A DNA stretch of 64,000 nucleotides from NCBI GenBank assembly GCA_900315705.1, contig ONAB01000012.1:24332-88331 (forward strand), read 5' to 3'. Of this stretch, positions 43,444 through 53,700 are shown piece after piece. How positions within the stretch are numbered: the first letter of the stretch is position 1; every line of letters begins with the position of its first letter. A model generated the notes under the pieces. That model was not told where the DNA came from, did not search any database, and worked only from the letters and a program-made list of their open reading frames with translations. This DNA is from an uncultured Bacteroidales bacterium (GTDB lineage Bacteria > Bacteroidota > Bacteroidia > Bacteroidales > WCHB1-69). A program made the translations under genes and the position numbers.

Positions 43444-44886
43444 TTAATACGGGAACTCAGAGTCGCTTTTATTGTCATCTCCACAATAGATTCTCAGCAG
43501 TCGCGCCACCTCGGGCACGTCGGCAAACGAGGGGTCGAGCTCCTCAAAGTCGGCATAACAGTCCGTGGGGGCCGCCATCAGTGCGTCTTCCAGGTACTCG
43601 CAGGCGTGCTGGATGTGTCCCTTCTTGAGGTAAAACGCCGCAGTGGAGTAGAGCACCATAGAGGTCAGGTCGGGGTCGTCCTCATACTCGGCACAAACTT
43701 CGATGCCAAGGTCGTAGGCGCCGCTTTCGCAGCAATACACCACAAAACTATGCAGGAAAGCATATTTGGGATAATCCTCATTGTGCATCCCCATAAAGCA
43801 GATGTCGCGAATCTCATCGGCATCTTTGGCAGGATCCAGCAGGTAAATCAACTCTTCGAGGGCGTCCATATTCTGCGGGTTTTCCTTAATCAGATTGCGA
43901 AGGAAAGCCCTTGCCTCGTCAAATTTCCCTTGCGCTTTGAAGGTCTTCACGATATCAACGGTGGCGAAATCATACACAAGTCCCTGATCCTGCATCTGCA
44001 GGAATGAGGCCATCGCGGCATCGTAATCGCCGAGTTGGAAATAGCATCTTCCGATTTGCAAAGGCAGATGCGGGATATCGCTTTTCTCCATCGCCACATT
44101 GTAGTTACGGACAGCGCTGTGATAGTCGCCCGACGCGAATTGGGCGTCGCCGAGGTTGACGTATGCAACAGCATTTTCCTCATCCAAGGAGAGTTGGAAC
44201 TGAAATGCTTCTATGGCACGGTCATAGTCGTTGTTGTTCATATAGGCAAGTCCCAAGCCGCCCCACAGAGTGGCGTACATCGGGAACTCCTCGGTAAGAC
44301 GGCTGAAGAAATCCGTGATCAGCTGCTTGTTGGGAAGCAGGAAGGGAAGGAAGTCCATCGTCATCATACTGAGGTCGTCGGCAGAGAGGTTGTCGAGTTG
44401 GATGGCGCGTACGGCGTGCTCCACGGCCTTGTCGAGGTTCCGGTCAATCAGATACTCCTGCGACAGGAGGAGATGCGCCTCCGGGAGGCGCTCGTCCATT
44501 GACAGGGCCTTGTTCAGGGCACCGATGGCATCGATGGGCTGGTTGAGGGCGTGGCAAACCAGGACCTTTTCCACAAACAACTCCGGAAGGGGCTCGAAAT
44601 TGCGCTCCACATACTCCAACTTCTTCTGGGCCTCGGCAAAATTCATCATCAAAGAGTGGTACTTGGCGTGCAACAAATGGAAATAGGCATCGCTGGGGTA
44701 GGCTTTGATGGCCGCCTTGATGGCCGCCTCCGCATACTCCATCTCACGCATATCCAGCAGGTAGTTGATGACATCTTCGTAGTCGTCGCCGTTCATAAAA
44801 GTCGAGCGCCCTTCGTCCACGTCGCGCATAAACTGCTCCGCAAGTTCTTCTATTTCATCATCTTCTCTATCGTCGTACACACTCAT
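43444..44886 (-). CDS. Tetratricopeptide repeat protein
   Basis: 480 residues from the ATG at 44886, chosen because the -7 box TACTTTTG (44910-44917) lies 24 bases ahead and the earlier in-frame ATG at 44997 would be upstream of it. An acidic N-terminus (DDREDDEIEELAEQF) is followed by ten or more TPR-like helical pairs (for example YAAIEAFQFQLSLDEENAVAYVNLG-like units around 240-280). No signal peptide; cytoplasmic scaffold of unknown partner. Confidence 0.85.
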   Translation of the reverse strand: MSVYDDREDDEIEELAEQFMRDVDEGRSTFMNGDDYEDVINYLLDMREMEYAEAAIKAAIKAYPSDAYFHLLHAKYHSLMMNFAEAQKKLEYVERNFEPLPELFVEKVLVCHALNQPIDAIGALNKALSMDERLPEAHLLLSQEYLIDRNLDKAVEHAVRAIQLDNLSADDLSMMTMDFLPFLLPNKQLITDFFSRLTEEFPMYATLWGGLGLAYMNNNDYDRAIEAFQFQLSLDEENAVAYVNLGDAQFASGDYHSAVRNYNVAMEKSDIPHLPLQIGRCYFQLGDYDAAMASFLQMQDQGLVYDFATVDIVKTFKAQGKFDEARAFLRNLIKENPQNMDALEELIYLLDPAKDADEIRDICFMGMHNEDYPKYAFLHSFVVYCCESGAYDLGIEVCAEYEDDPDLTSMVLYSTAAFYLKKGHIQHACEYLEDALMAAPTDCYADFEELDPSFADVPEVARLLRIYCGDDNKSDSEFPY

Positions 44887-44909
44887 ATTCGTTCTTTTAA
44901 TAAAGGGCG

Positions 44910-44917
44910 CAAAAGTA
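44910..44917 (-). promoter_or_regulatory. -7 box of the TPR gene
   Basis: TACTTTTG on the minus strand, 24 bases before the ATG at 44886. Confidence 0.5.
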
Positions 44918-44935
44918 CAAAAAAATGCAGTAGGT

Positions 44936-46678
44936 TTATCTGCGCCGCCTCCATATAAACACAAGTGTCCCCACCCCCAGCGCAACGGCCGCCGCAAGGG
45001 CTATCCACCATCCCGCATTACTCCTCACCGGACGTGACTCGCCGTTGTATTCGCCGACAACTTCCAGCCACGCGCGCCGCACCTCATCACCCCGATGTCG
45101 CCAGTAGCGTCTTTGCTGCCGAACCGCCTGCCGCCAGGAGCGAGTGTTTTTCGGGAATCCGAAACGCTTCGACTGGCAGGGTATCTCCGACTTGAGGGAT
45201 GCGGCCATCTGCTCAAAAATCTCCCTGTTCTCACGCGACGCAAACGAAAACAGACGATGGAACTCATCGAGTCGTTTCACGAAAAACGCCCTGTAACCCG
45301 GATTCTGCATCAATCGGCGCAACAGCAGGGTGGCCTCCTCGCTGGTGGGCCAGGTCTTGTCGCCGCCCTCATACAAGGCGTTCCCCACGCAATCAAAATA
45401 TTGGGTACGGATGGCATCCCCGTCAAAGAAAATGAACTGCCACGGGGAGCCGTCGTCCGACCAGCAGCGCATATTGTTGGCCGGCCAGTCCCGGTTTCCA
45501 ATGAAGGTCTCGAACAAAACATAGTCGGTGAAGGAGGCGATATCGACCATCTTCGTGAGCTGCTCATACTGCTTGTCATCGGAAAGGTTGGCCGTGCGCA
45601 GCCACTCCATCATCGCGACAAAAGCGGAATCGATGTCCCCGTCGCCGTTATGACCAGCCCAGTCCTCCACCAAGGAGACGCTGTTCCTGTCCACTCCAAA
45701 ATGGTCTTCCAGATAACGTTCGTCGGGTTTCTCCTCCAGGAAATAGATGCCCCAGTATTCGCCGTTGAGGAAAAGCACCACCGGACGTGACTCGAGCGAG
45801 CCGAACGTGTTGAACTGTCCCGCCAGCTGCTGACAGAAGCAATCCTGGAATCCCATCGGGGTCCAGGCGCAGGCAAAAGGTTTCAGCACCAAGCGTTTGG
45901 CTTCAAAATCATCATCACCGAACACAGGACCGAACCGCTTTTCGCCATACTCTTTTCTGGCATACAGCGACAAGCCTTTCTGGGCAAAGCGCCGGCTCCG
46001 GTTGCCGTGTGTCCTGACACCGCAAGACTGGGCAAACGCCATTGGCCCGTCTATGAATTCCAGATATCCCTCCTTCTCATTGTCGCGTCCTCTCAAGTAG
46101 TAGTTGCCCGTGGCATCGGGCCGGGCCGGGTCAAACGAGTTGCCGGGCACAAAAATGCCCTTGTCCGGGTCAAACAGATCAAAGGAATCCACACACAGCG
46201 ACAGGACCGGCAGCTCGATCTTGCGGCCCAATAACGGGGCAATGAGGTAAGAGGCGGTAATCACGTCGGAACAGCGCTCCCCTTCTGCATTGAAGGCCGC
46301 GGCACGCACCACGATTATATGCTCCACCTCACCGGGAACGGGAACAGCGTATTTCGGTATCGTATTGGGTATCTTGTAGAAATTTGAAGACGAATAGAGC
46401 GTGCGGTCCATCGCAAGAGGATGCTTGTAAAGCAAGCTGTTGGCCGTGGGGACTGCCCCATTGAGGGTGTAGCGTATTTGCAGGGGAGCATCCCCGCCGT
46501 TTCCCGCCTCAATGGACAACGTGAAGGTCTCCGGATAGAAACCGCCGGGTTTGGAAAAGGCAATGGCCACCTGCGCGGCAACCGGAGAACAATTCAACAG
46601 AAAAAAGCAGGTCAGCAATTGGATTAAAAAAACTCCCGTGAGAGGATGCTTTTGACAATATGGTTGGCAGCGGTTCAT
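44936..46678 (-). CDS. CotH-kinase family surface protein with C-terminal membrane helix
   Basis: 580 residues from the ATG at 46678. Signal peptide (to about 40), a chitobiase-like beta domain (about 45-140, IRYTLNGAVPT), and a CotH kinase domain (about 170-510) with RTHGNRSRRF, the ATP-linked EEKPDERY and the HRD-like GNRDWPANNM and FFDGDA motifs. A membrane helix and basic tail (WWIALAAAVALGVGTLVFIW, RRRR) end it. CotH-type kinases phosphorylate proteins in spores or envelope; the exported location here suggests an envelope substrate. Confidence 0.85.
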   Translation of the reverse strand: MNRCQPYCQKHPLTGVFLIQLLTCFFLLNCSPVAAQVAIAFSKPGGFYPETFTLSIEAGNGGDAPLQIRYTLNGAVPTANSLLYKHPLAMDRTLYSSSNFYKIPNTIPKYAVPVPGEVEHIIVVRAAAFNAEGERCSDVITASYLIAPLLGRKIELPVLSLCVDSFDLFDPDKGIFVPGNSFDPARPDATGNYYLRGRDNEKEGYLEFIDGPMAFAQSCGVRTHGNRSRRFAQKGLSLYARKEYGEKRFGPVFGDDDFEAKRLVLKPFACAWTPMGFQDCFCQQLAGQFNTFGSLESRPVVLFLNGEYWGIYFLEEKPDERYLEDHFGVDRNSVSLVEDWAGHNGDGDIDSAFVAMMEWLRTANLSDDKQYEQLTKMVDIASFTDYVLFETFIGNRDWPANNMRCWSDDGSPWQFIFFDGDAIRTQYFDCVGNALYEGGDKTWPTSEEATLLLRRLMQNPGYRAFFVKRLDEFHRLFSFASRENREIFEQMAASLKSEIPCQSKRFGFPKNTRSWRQAVRQQRRYWRHRGDEVRRAWLEVVGEYNGESRPVRSNAGWWIALAAAVALGVGTLVFIWRRRR

Positions 46679-46781
46679 CGGCGGTGTTTTTGAAGGTGGC
46701 GAAAATACGAAAAAAATGGTGATGACACACATTATAGCATAATTCTGTTTTCAAAGTTTATTTGTGCAGTATTTTTCCTGC

Positions 46782-47103
46782 GCCTCCCTTTCGCGGCGGG
46801 CACTTCATAGGCATTGTGGGAAGTCTCTCCTGCGCCGCGAAGGCTTATAACGCGCCGTCACTTCCCCACACCATCGCTCCTTTCAGTCGCTCGATGTGGG
46901 GTTACAGAGAAGGATGTTCCTTCGGAACACGTCTGAATGGGGAACGACAATGTGATAGAATCGGCCTCGAAGAGGCCTTCCTTTTTGTAACACCACACGA
47001 AGCGTAGCAAGTGTGGTGATGGGATGCGCGGCGACTACTCATCGCACCGCAGGTGTCGCTTGCCCCGAAGCACTGCGCCTTCACGGTGCGAAATGGAGGC
47101 ACT
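46782..47103 (+). repeat. Multi-hairpin interspersed element, copy B
   Basis: About 322 bases matching 23435-23759, non-coding. The same stems are kept: CCCCACA/TGTGGGG, GAAGGA/TCCTTC with GTTCC/GGAAC, GGCCTC/GAGGCC, CACCACAC/GTGTGGTG, and GCACTG/CGGTGC, where C-G became a G-U pair. It occupies the 509-base gap between divergent CotH and the small secreted gene. Confidence 0.85.
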
Positions 47104-47187
47104 CTGTAATATGTCATCAGTTTTCACCCTCAAGTATATCATTGCCATTTTTTTATTATCTTCGCAACCTCCAAAAACATTTGTTTT

Positions 47188-47682
47188 ATGAGAAGAATAT
47201 TATTGTTTCTATTCATTTTTGTTCTTGTCATAACAAGCTTTGCCTTTTCACAAGACAGGAGTTATTACTCGGTCCGTTTTTCAAATCAGGATGAGTTTTA
47301 CCTCCAGGTTCTATATTTAAGAAACGATAATACATACATTTACTATTCTCTATTCCGCAATAAAGATGGCGATTGGAGACAAATAGATTCAAGTGGCGGT
47401 GTGTGGTCTGCTATAGGCAGGCATAAAATCGAGCTTAAAACACTTCAGTACATTGAAGCGGATAATGAAGCTAAAAAATTGTTGCGCGTTTTAAGTGGCC
47501 CCGACTATATGACATTTTCGTATTTAACCTTAAGAATGCATAATCATACTATCATAAACAAAGAATATTCTGCAAAACCAATGGTCTGTTGGAGAAGATT
47601 ATCCTTAAACAAACAGTATAGATGTGACATAGAATATTATTTGATAAATGCATTAGGATTCCCTTCTTCTTCTTTCAATTGA
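47188..47682 (+). CDS. Small exported protein, unknown function
   Basis: 164 residues, AT-rich. Signal peptide of about 22 (MRRILLFLFIFVLVITSFAFS), then a beta-rich domain with many Tyr and no recognised motif. A TATCTTCG -7-like box lies about 25 bases upstream. Its convergent neighbour is the U32 peptidase. Base use differs from its GC-rich surroundings, so it may be a recent arrival. Confidence 0.65.
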   Translation: MRRILLFLFIFVLVITSFAFSQDRSYYSVRFSNQDEFYLQVLYLRNDNTYIYYSLFRNKDGDWRQIDSSGGVWSAIGRHKIELKTLQYIEADNEAKKLLRVLSGPDYMTFSYLTLRMHNHTIINKEYSAKPMVCWRRLSLNKQYRCDIEYYLINALGFPSSSFN

Positions 47683-47725
47683 AGGAAGGATTTATAGTTG
47701 CATCTTCAATTCAATAAAAAACAGC

Positions 47726-49534
47726 CTACAGCACCACCTTCATCACGCAGTTCTGGCAGTCGAAATCCAGGCGGAAGCGGTGGTGGTCGTTCTGGAGATA
47801 GAGCGGCAGGGCCAGCTCTCCCCCACCCTTCTGCTTGCTGCAGACGCCCATCTCGTAGCGGATGCAATATTTGCAAACCATCACCTCTTTGTTTTTGAAA
47901 TCCAAGGTTTTGTCAAGGCCATACTCCACCTTTGCCGCTCCGAAGTCCTCGTAAACGGCACGATGCAGCTCATTGGTGATGTTGCGCTTGTAATCTGCTT
48001 CCCCGAAAAGGGGCTCGGGACGATACTCGCGGACATCGTCTTCCGGACGGAAACGCTCCATCCGGGTCTCCATCAGCCGCTCCACCGCCTCGCCGCGCAT
48101 TTGGTTCACCACAGCGGCCTGCAGGAAACAGGGCGCCATTTCGATGGTCAGCCGGCGCAGCCCAAACGGCGTGTCTCCCAACTTGGAAAGGGAGGTCCTC
48201 AGCTGGCGCTCGGCAACCTCCGGCTTCTGGGCCGGAACCTTGTCCATTTTTCTCTCCACACACGCCTCGCACCCATCCTCATCGCGAAGCGACAGCGCAA
48301 AACCATCCTTCGTTTCTGCAAACTGCATATCCAGGGCAATCTTCCGCTCGGCACTCTTCTCGGAGAGCATCTTCTCGAACTGTTTGTCCACGTTGCGGTA
48401 CACCTCCACCCTGCGGAACACCGACACGGGCTTGTGGGGCTGCACGCGACCGTTGGAGATACCGTTGACGAAGAATCCCTCCAACTCGCCCACCTCGTTA
48501 ATAAAACACAATCCGTCACCGTTGACCAGCTTGGCGTCCCCTTCATAAAAGAGGCGGCCGTCGCGGTCCTGGCGCAAATGTCCGATAGACTTTCCCATCG
48601 CTTTCGGAGTGTCAAAAGTGGCCATCTTGCGGCGCTGCCCATCAATGAAATAGGGCGTATAACCACGATTGAAACTCCTCTCGGGGTCGGGTTGGAAGTG
48701 CAGTGTGGTGCGGCCGCTGCCCAACCGCGAGAAGGGATTGTCGCTCTCCAATATGGCATCCAGCTGCTGGCGATAGTATCCGGTGATGTTCTTGACGTAG
48801 GTCTCATCCTTGAGACGGCCCTCCACCTTGAGGGATATGACTCCGGCCTTCAGGATTTCGGCCAGATACATCGCACGGTTCATATCGCGCAGGGAGAGAA
48901 GGTGCTTGTCGTGCAGGAGCGTGCGCCCGCGGGCATCCGTCAGGTCAAAGGCGGTACGGCAAATCTGGGCGCACTCGCCCCTGTTGCCGCTACGGCCAGT
49001 CATCATCCGACTGATATAGCACTGGCCGCTATAACAGACACATAGCGCCCCGTGAATGAAAGTTTCCAACTCGATATCACTTTCCTGATGGATGTGGCGG
49101 ATGGTGTCCAAATCCATCTCGCGCGCCAATATGGCCCTGCGAAAGCCCAGCTTTTCCAGAAACTGAATGCGTTCAAGGGAATTGTTGTGACATTGCGTGC
49201 TGGCGTGGAGACGGATGGGGGGCAGGTCCATTTTCAGCAAGCCCAAATCCTGCATAATGATGGCGTCGGCGCCCAACTCGTACAATTGTCCAATCAACTT
49301 GCGGGCATCCTCCAATTCGTTGTCGTACAACAACGTATTGACAGTCACATAGAGTTTGGAGCCATACAGATGGGCGTAGCGAGCCAGCTGTTCCAAATCT
49401 TCCAGCCGATTGCCGGCGGCTTGTCGGGCACCGAAACGGGGCGCACCAATGTACAGGGCATCCGCCCCGTGGTTGATGGCAATCTTGCCACAATGCAAAT
49501 CCTTGGCCGGTATGAGCAGTTCTATTTTAGTCAT
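47726..49534 (-). CDS. U32 family peptidase-like protein, RlhA/YdcP type
   Basis: 602 residues. Named after collagenase-like peptidase U32, but members YdcP (RlhA) and YegQ (TrhP) hydroxylate rRNA or tRNA pyrimidines using an iron-sulfur centre and prephenate. TIM-barrel start (IELLIPAKDLHCGKIAI), the cysteine cluster CVCYSGQC with GRSGNRGECAQICR (about 167-200), and a C-terminal DUF3656-like region with KxCxRYEMGVCSKQ. The length (RlhA is about 650, TrhP about 450) favours the RlhA type. Its start overlaps the upstream gene by 8 bases. Confidence 0.85.
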   Translation of the reverse strand: MTKIELLIPAKDLHCGKIAINHGADALYIGAPRFGARQAAGNRLEDLEQLARYAHLYGSKLYVTVNTLLYDNELEDARKLIGQLYELGADAIIMQDLGLLKMDLPPIRLHASTQCHNNSLERIQFLEKLGFRRAILAREMDLDTIRHIHQESDIELETFIHGALCVCYSGQCYISRMMTGRSGNRGECAQICRTAFDLTDARGRTLLHDKHLLSLRDMNRAMYLAEILKAGVISLKVEGRLKDETYVKNITGYYRQQLDAILESDNPFSRLGSGRTTLHFQPDPERSFNRGYTPYFIDGQRRKMATFDTPKAMGKSIGHLRQDRDGRLFYEGDAKLVNGDGLCFINEVGELEGFFVNGISNGRVQPHKPVSVFRRVEVYRNVDKQFEKMLSEKSAERKIALDMQFAETKDGFALSLRDEDGCEACVERKMDKVPAQKPEVAERQLRTSLSKLGDTPFGLRRLTIEMAPCFLQAAVVNQMRGEAVERLMETRMERFRPEDDVREYRPEPLFGEADYKRNITNELHRAVYEDFGAAKVEYGLDKTLDFKNKEVMVCKYCIRYEMGVCSKQKGGGELALPLYLQNDHHRFRLDFDCQNCVMKVVL

Positions 49535-50687
49535 TCACAAAGGATTGGGACTGGATAGGGAACTCCTTGGCCAACTCACCCGAGAAATAGAAATCGTTGC
49601 CGATACGTCCGAAGGTGTAAACCCTGCCATTGGCCTCGATATGGGAGCCGCCGCATTGAGGGTTGTCGCTGGGCTTGGAAGCCCCGAATCCCAAGTTGAA
49701 AAGCGTGAAAAGAATGTCAGGTCTGTTGGAGATGTCATATCCCGACCGTTTCCACTGCAACATCGTCTGCCGCAGGATACATCCCGTGTAGATGTAGGAG
49801 TAGAGGTGATTGTGGTAGTTGGTAAGCCGCTGATAGCGCTCAGTGGCGTGGTCGGCCGTGTTGAAGTCGAGGATATGCTCATAGGCCTTGCCCATATAGA
49901 AGATGGAGGCCGTGTCCTTGAGGTTGCGCTCCACCTGCTGGGCCGTGAAGTCCTTGATGCCGTTGACGCCAAAGGAGAACTGCGACTGCACGGAGAGCAC
50001 CTTGACCGGACCGAGATACTGCTTGTACATCTCGCGCTTGGAGTTGAACAGACGGATTTGCTCGCCCACCAGGCAGCCGACAATCAGACGCGGCTCCACA
50101 CCGGTCAGGCGGGCGGCCTCCTCAATGACGGCACGGTCTTTCAGGATGGCGGCTTTCAGCGAGGGCCACGCCCCTTCGTTCATCCAAGGCACCAGATTGG
50201 CCGTGTCGCGCGCCGTGGGGTACTTGTCCAGCACCGCATTCAGTTCTTTCAGCAGCTGGCGGTACTGCGTCCCCGACTCCTCTTCCATCAAATACATATT
50301 GGCAGCATAAATCATCTGGTCCATACCATCCTGCCGGTCTGAATAACGGGCTGCATCAATCATAAGATGCGCATTGAGAGGATAGAACTTGCTGAGGGCC
50401 ACCAGATTCAGATAGTTGTGCATTTGGTTTTCAAAAATCTTGGAGGAGTCAGTCTTCACAAGATTGTTCTTGTAATCGGCCAAATAGCGGTTGTTCTCGT
50501 CCACCCCACCCTTGTCGTTGGTAAAGCCCAGTTGATAGAAACCCCAGGCCCCGATGATGGCCAAGCCCGCCAAAGCGAAGAGATGCACGAATATTTGATA
50601 GAACTTGGAACGCAATTTCAGCGTTTTCCAAGACTTGAAAAAACTCTTTTTTACTTGATTTTCAGCGTTTTCCACAGTTATTTTCAC
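49527..50687 (-). CDS. Membrane-anchored protein of unknown function, possibly lysozyme-like
   Basis: 386 residues with one N-terminal membrane helix (about 33-53) and the rest periplasmic, mostly helical. I cannot name the family. The order GVEPRLIVGCLVGEQIRLF, then QSQFSFGVNGIKDFTAQQVERNLKD recalls lysozyme-like transglycosylases (catalytic Glu near GEQ, FSxGVxGIK element); inference only. A -7 box TATATTTG (50704-50711) precedes it. It overlaps the U32 gene by 8 bases. Confidence 0.55.
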   Translation of the reverse strand: MKITVENAENQVKKSFFKSWKTLKLRSKFYQIFVHLFALAGLAIIGAWGFYQLGFTNDKGGVDENNRYLADYKNNLVKTDSSKIFENQMHNYLNLVALSKFYPLNAHLMIDAARYSDRQDGMDQMIYAANMYLMEEESGTQYRQLLKELNAVLDKYPTARDTANLVPWMNEGAWPSLKAAILKDRAVIEEAARLTGVEPRLIVGCLVGEQIRLFNSKREMYKQYLGPVKVLSVQSQFSFGVNGIKDFTAQQVERNLKDTASIFYMGKAYEHILDFNTADHATERYQRLTNYHNHLYSYIYTGCILRQTMLQWKRSGYDISNRPDILFTLFNLGFGASKPSDNPQCGGSHIEANGRVYTFGRIGNDFYFSGELAKEFPIQSQSFVND

Positions 50688-50703
50688 TTTTAGTAAAACG
50701 CGG

Positions 50704-50711
50704 CAAATATA
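50704..50711 (-). promoter_or_regulatory. -7 box of the membrane-anchored gene and U32 pair
   Basis: TATATTTG on the minus strand, 17 bases before the ATG at 50687. Confidence 0.55.
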
Positions 50712-50716
50712 TAAAA

Positions 50717-53700
50717 TTACCTGATTAGCATCACATTACCCTTAATTTCATTTGTCTGCCCTCCGACACAGATGCCTTTAAAGTAGAAATCATACACTCC
50801 ATTCTGGCAAGGCTGACCTTGGAAAGTGCCGTCCCAACCCTCGTCAAAGCGTGTGGTTTCAAACACCTTCTGTCCCCAGCGGCTATACACAGCAAAATAG
50901 AAGGATTCAAGGATGCGGCTCCGCACATAGAGCACATCATTCAATCCATCGCCATTCGGAGAAAAGGCGTTCGGAATGAAAATATAGGGATCATCGCATA
51001 TCAGTTCGTTGACTTTAATGAATACCGTGTCCGACATCACGCAACCGAACGTGTCGGTAACCGCAACGGTATAAACCATATCCTGCAGGGGCGCCACAAT
51101 AGTGTTCGCCGCATTCGGGGTCGTCATATCTTCGGTAACCGGTTCCCATTGGTAATGATAGCCATTGCCATAATCCGTGGAGAAGAGGATGGTGGAATCC
51201 GCTTGGGTAATCACGCAAATCTCGCACCACGCCGAGAACGGTGTCGGGAAGGTGCCTGTTCTTTTCACGATATTTCCCGTGGCGGAGGCAGAGCATCCAT
51301 ACGCATTGGTCACGGTGATGGAATAGGAGGTGGACGCCGCCGGGCTGACGAAAGGCGACTCGCCGGCGTATGCGCTGCCGTCACCCAAAACCCACTGGTA
51401 CTGGCAATCAACACAATCCGTGGCCACAGCGAGTTGGGTGCTGTCCTCAAAGCAGATCAGCACCTCGGGCAACGGGGCCAGATGGACCTCCGACACGGTC
51501 ACGGTGACAGACTCCATATAGACGCACACCCGCTCCACAACCCGCACATAATAGGTGGTAGTCTGCGCGGGACTCACCTCCAAAGCCAGCTGGTTTTGCG
51601 CTATAACCTGAGAAAAGTCCGGCGACAGCGACCAGGTGATCGAGACATAGTCCGACACTCCCGACAACGCCAGATGGGCAGCGTCGCCACGGCAGATGGT
51701 GGTATCGGACGACAACAGGGCAAACGAAGTGTCAACATTCACCCGCTGGTAGAAGGTGTCGGTGCAGTGCTGCGTGGTGGCCACCAGCCGGTACAGGGTG
51801 GATTGCACAGGCGCAGCTATCGGGTTGGAAACAGCGGAATTGCTCAAAGAGGTGCCCGGCGACCAGTGGTAGTCCACCCCAACGGAGGGAGGAATGCCGA
51901 TTTGCACAAAGTCGCCGTAACAAATGTTGGCATCGGACAAGGTGTCCACCATATTGGCCAGCACCAGAATCATTTTGGTCAGCGTGTCAGCGAAATTGCA
52001 ACTGCCGAGGTCCTGCACAATCAACGTGACGTTGTAGTAGCCCGAGTGGGCGTAATAGTGCGAGGGGGCAATCTGCGTGGAGGTCGTTCCGTCGCCGAAG
52101 TCCCAGAAATAGGATGTGCTGTTGCCTATCGTTTGTGACTGGTTTACAAAAGACACCGTATCTGGGAGGCAGACAGTACTGGGCATCCGGAAGTCGGCCA
52201 CCACCACGGGAAGGCTGAAGTCCATCTTGATGACACCGAGGTTGCAGTTGGTGCTGCCGTTGGTGGTGGACCAAGCGCCGGGAGTGGTCGGGAAAGAGCT
52301 TTGCCCGCCGCAACCCGCGCACACGGCCTGATAGATGCGGCCCTTTCGGTCAAAGCGGCTGGTGCCTCCGTCCACGTGCTCGCGCGCGGAGTATGCCGCC
52401 CCACCAAAGAAGGAGCCGTACACCAGCTGCGACACATCATCGCTGAGACAGATGAAATAGTAGTCGCTGCCGTCGGTCGTGCTCTGGAAAGCGTCCTGCG
52501 TGATGGGAAGGCCGTTCGTGCCGCCAAACCCGTTGAGCTGGAAGGAGCCCCACCCCGACATATAGATATTGCTGCAGTAATCCACCAAAAGCGCCGTGGG
52601 CGAGATGTCGGGGCCTCCGAGTCCGCTGCCAAAAACGGTGGACCATTCCACCGCATTCAACGAAGGTGCGAGCTTGGTCAGGAACTGGCCGCCTCCGGAC
52701 GTATAATATTGTGCATTCTGCACCCAAGTCGTCCCACTGGCCGATGTCTGGCCAAAGATATGAGGCACCGAAAGGCGGTCGCCCTTGATCAAATAGGCTT
52801 GGTCGTAATCCGGGGAACCCAAATACGTGCTACTCATCAGATAGTCCCCATTAGGAGAAAGGTGCGAGACAAAACCATCCGCATCCCCGGCAAGTGCGGG
52901 CTGTAAAGCTCCCGCGACAACAGGAAAAGATTGTGAACTGGTGCCGCCGCAGATATAGACACTCTCATCATTGGCCAGCATCATACTGTAACCAGCATCG
53001 TTCCCCGAACCGCCCAAAAAGGTGCTCCAAATCATCTGCGAAAGGTCATAACTCATCTTGAAGACACAAACATCCTGATAACCGTTGTAGGTGGTGTCGT
53101 ATGCATTAGGGGTGACTGGAAAATCTGGCGAATAGGTGGAGGTGACCACATATACATTGCTGTTCACATCCATCAAAATCTCGCCTCTATTGTCGTCGGC
53201 ATAATTCTTCCGCAATTCAACGGCGGTATTGACGCCATCATTGCCACTACCTCCCACAAATGTGGAAGAGAGCAACTGCCGGCCATTCGCGCTGAAACGG
53301 GCCACGAAGACATCCGCACCCAAGGGAAAGGCCAGCGACGTGGATAAAGTGACAGGAGTGCCGTGGTTGAACGAGGTATCAAAAGCATCCGGCGTCACAG
53401 GAAAATCGGGCGATGCCGTGGTGCCGAAAACATACAACTCGTCATTGTCGTTCACATAAAGGCTATGGGGAATATCGACGTATGAACCACCAAGATAAGT
53501 GGAATAGAATATGTTGGTGCCGGCAGAGTCGAATTTAGTAATAGCCACATCGGTGGTAGTGCCAGAAGCACTGGTACAGAATTGAGTCTGATAGGCACCG
53601 AAAGTGATTGGATATCCCGTACCGAACGCAATGCCTCCGCCATACAAATTGCCGTGTGCGTCGTAAGTGGCCGTGTAACCCCAATTATCGGCTGTGGAGC

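Noticed and set aside
46762-47294. Short open frames within the intergenic element B
   Set aside because: They cross conserved hairpins, are not kept in copy A, and have no start signals.
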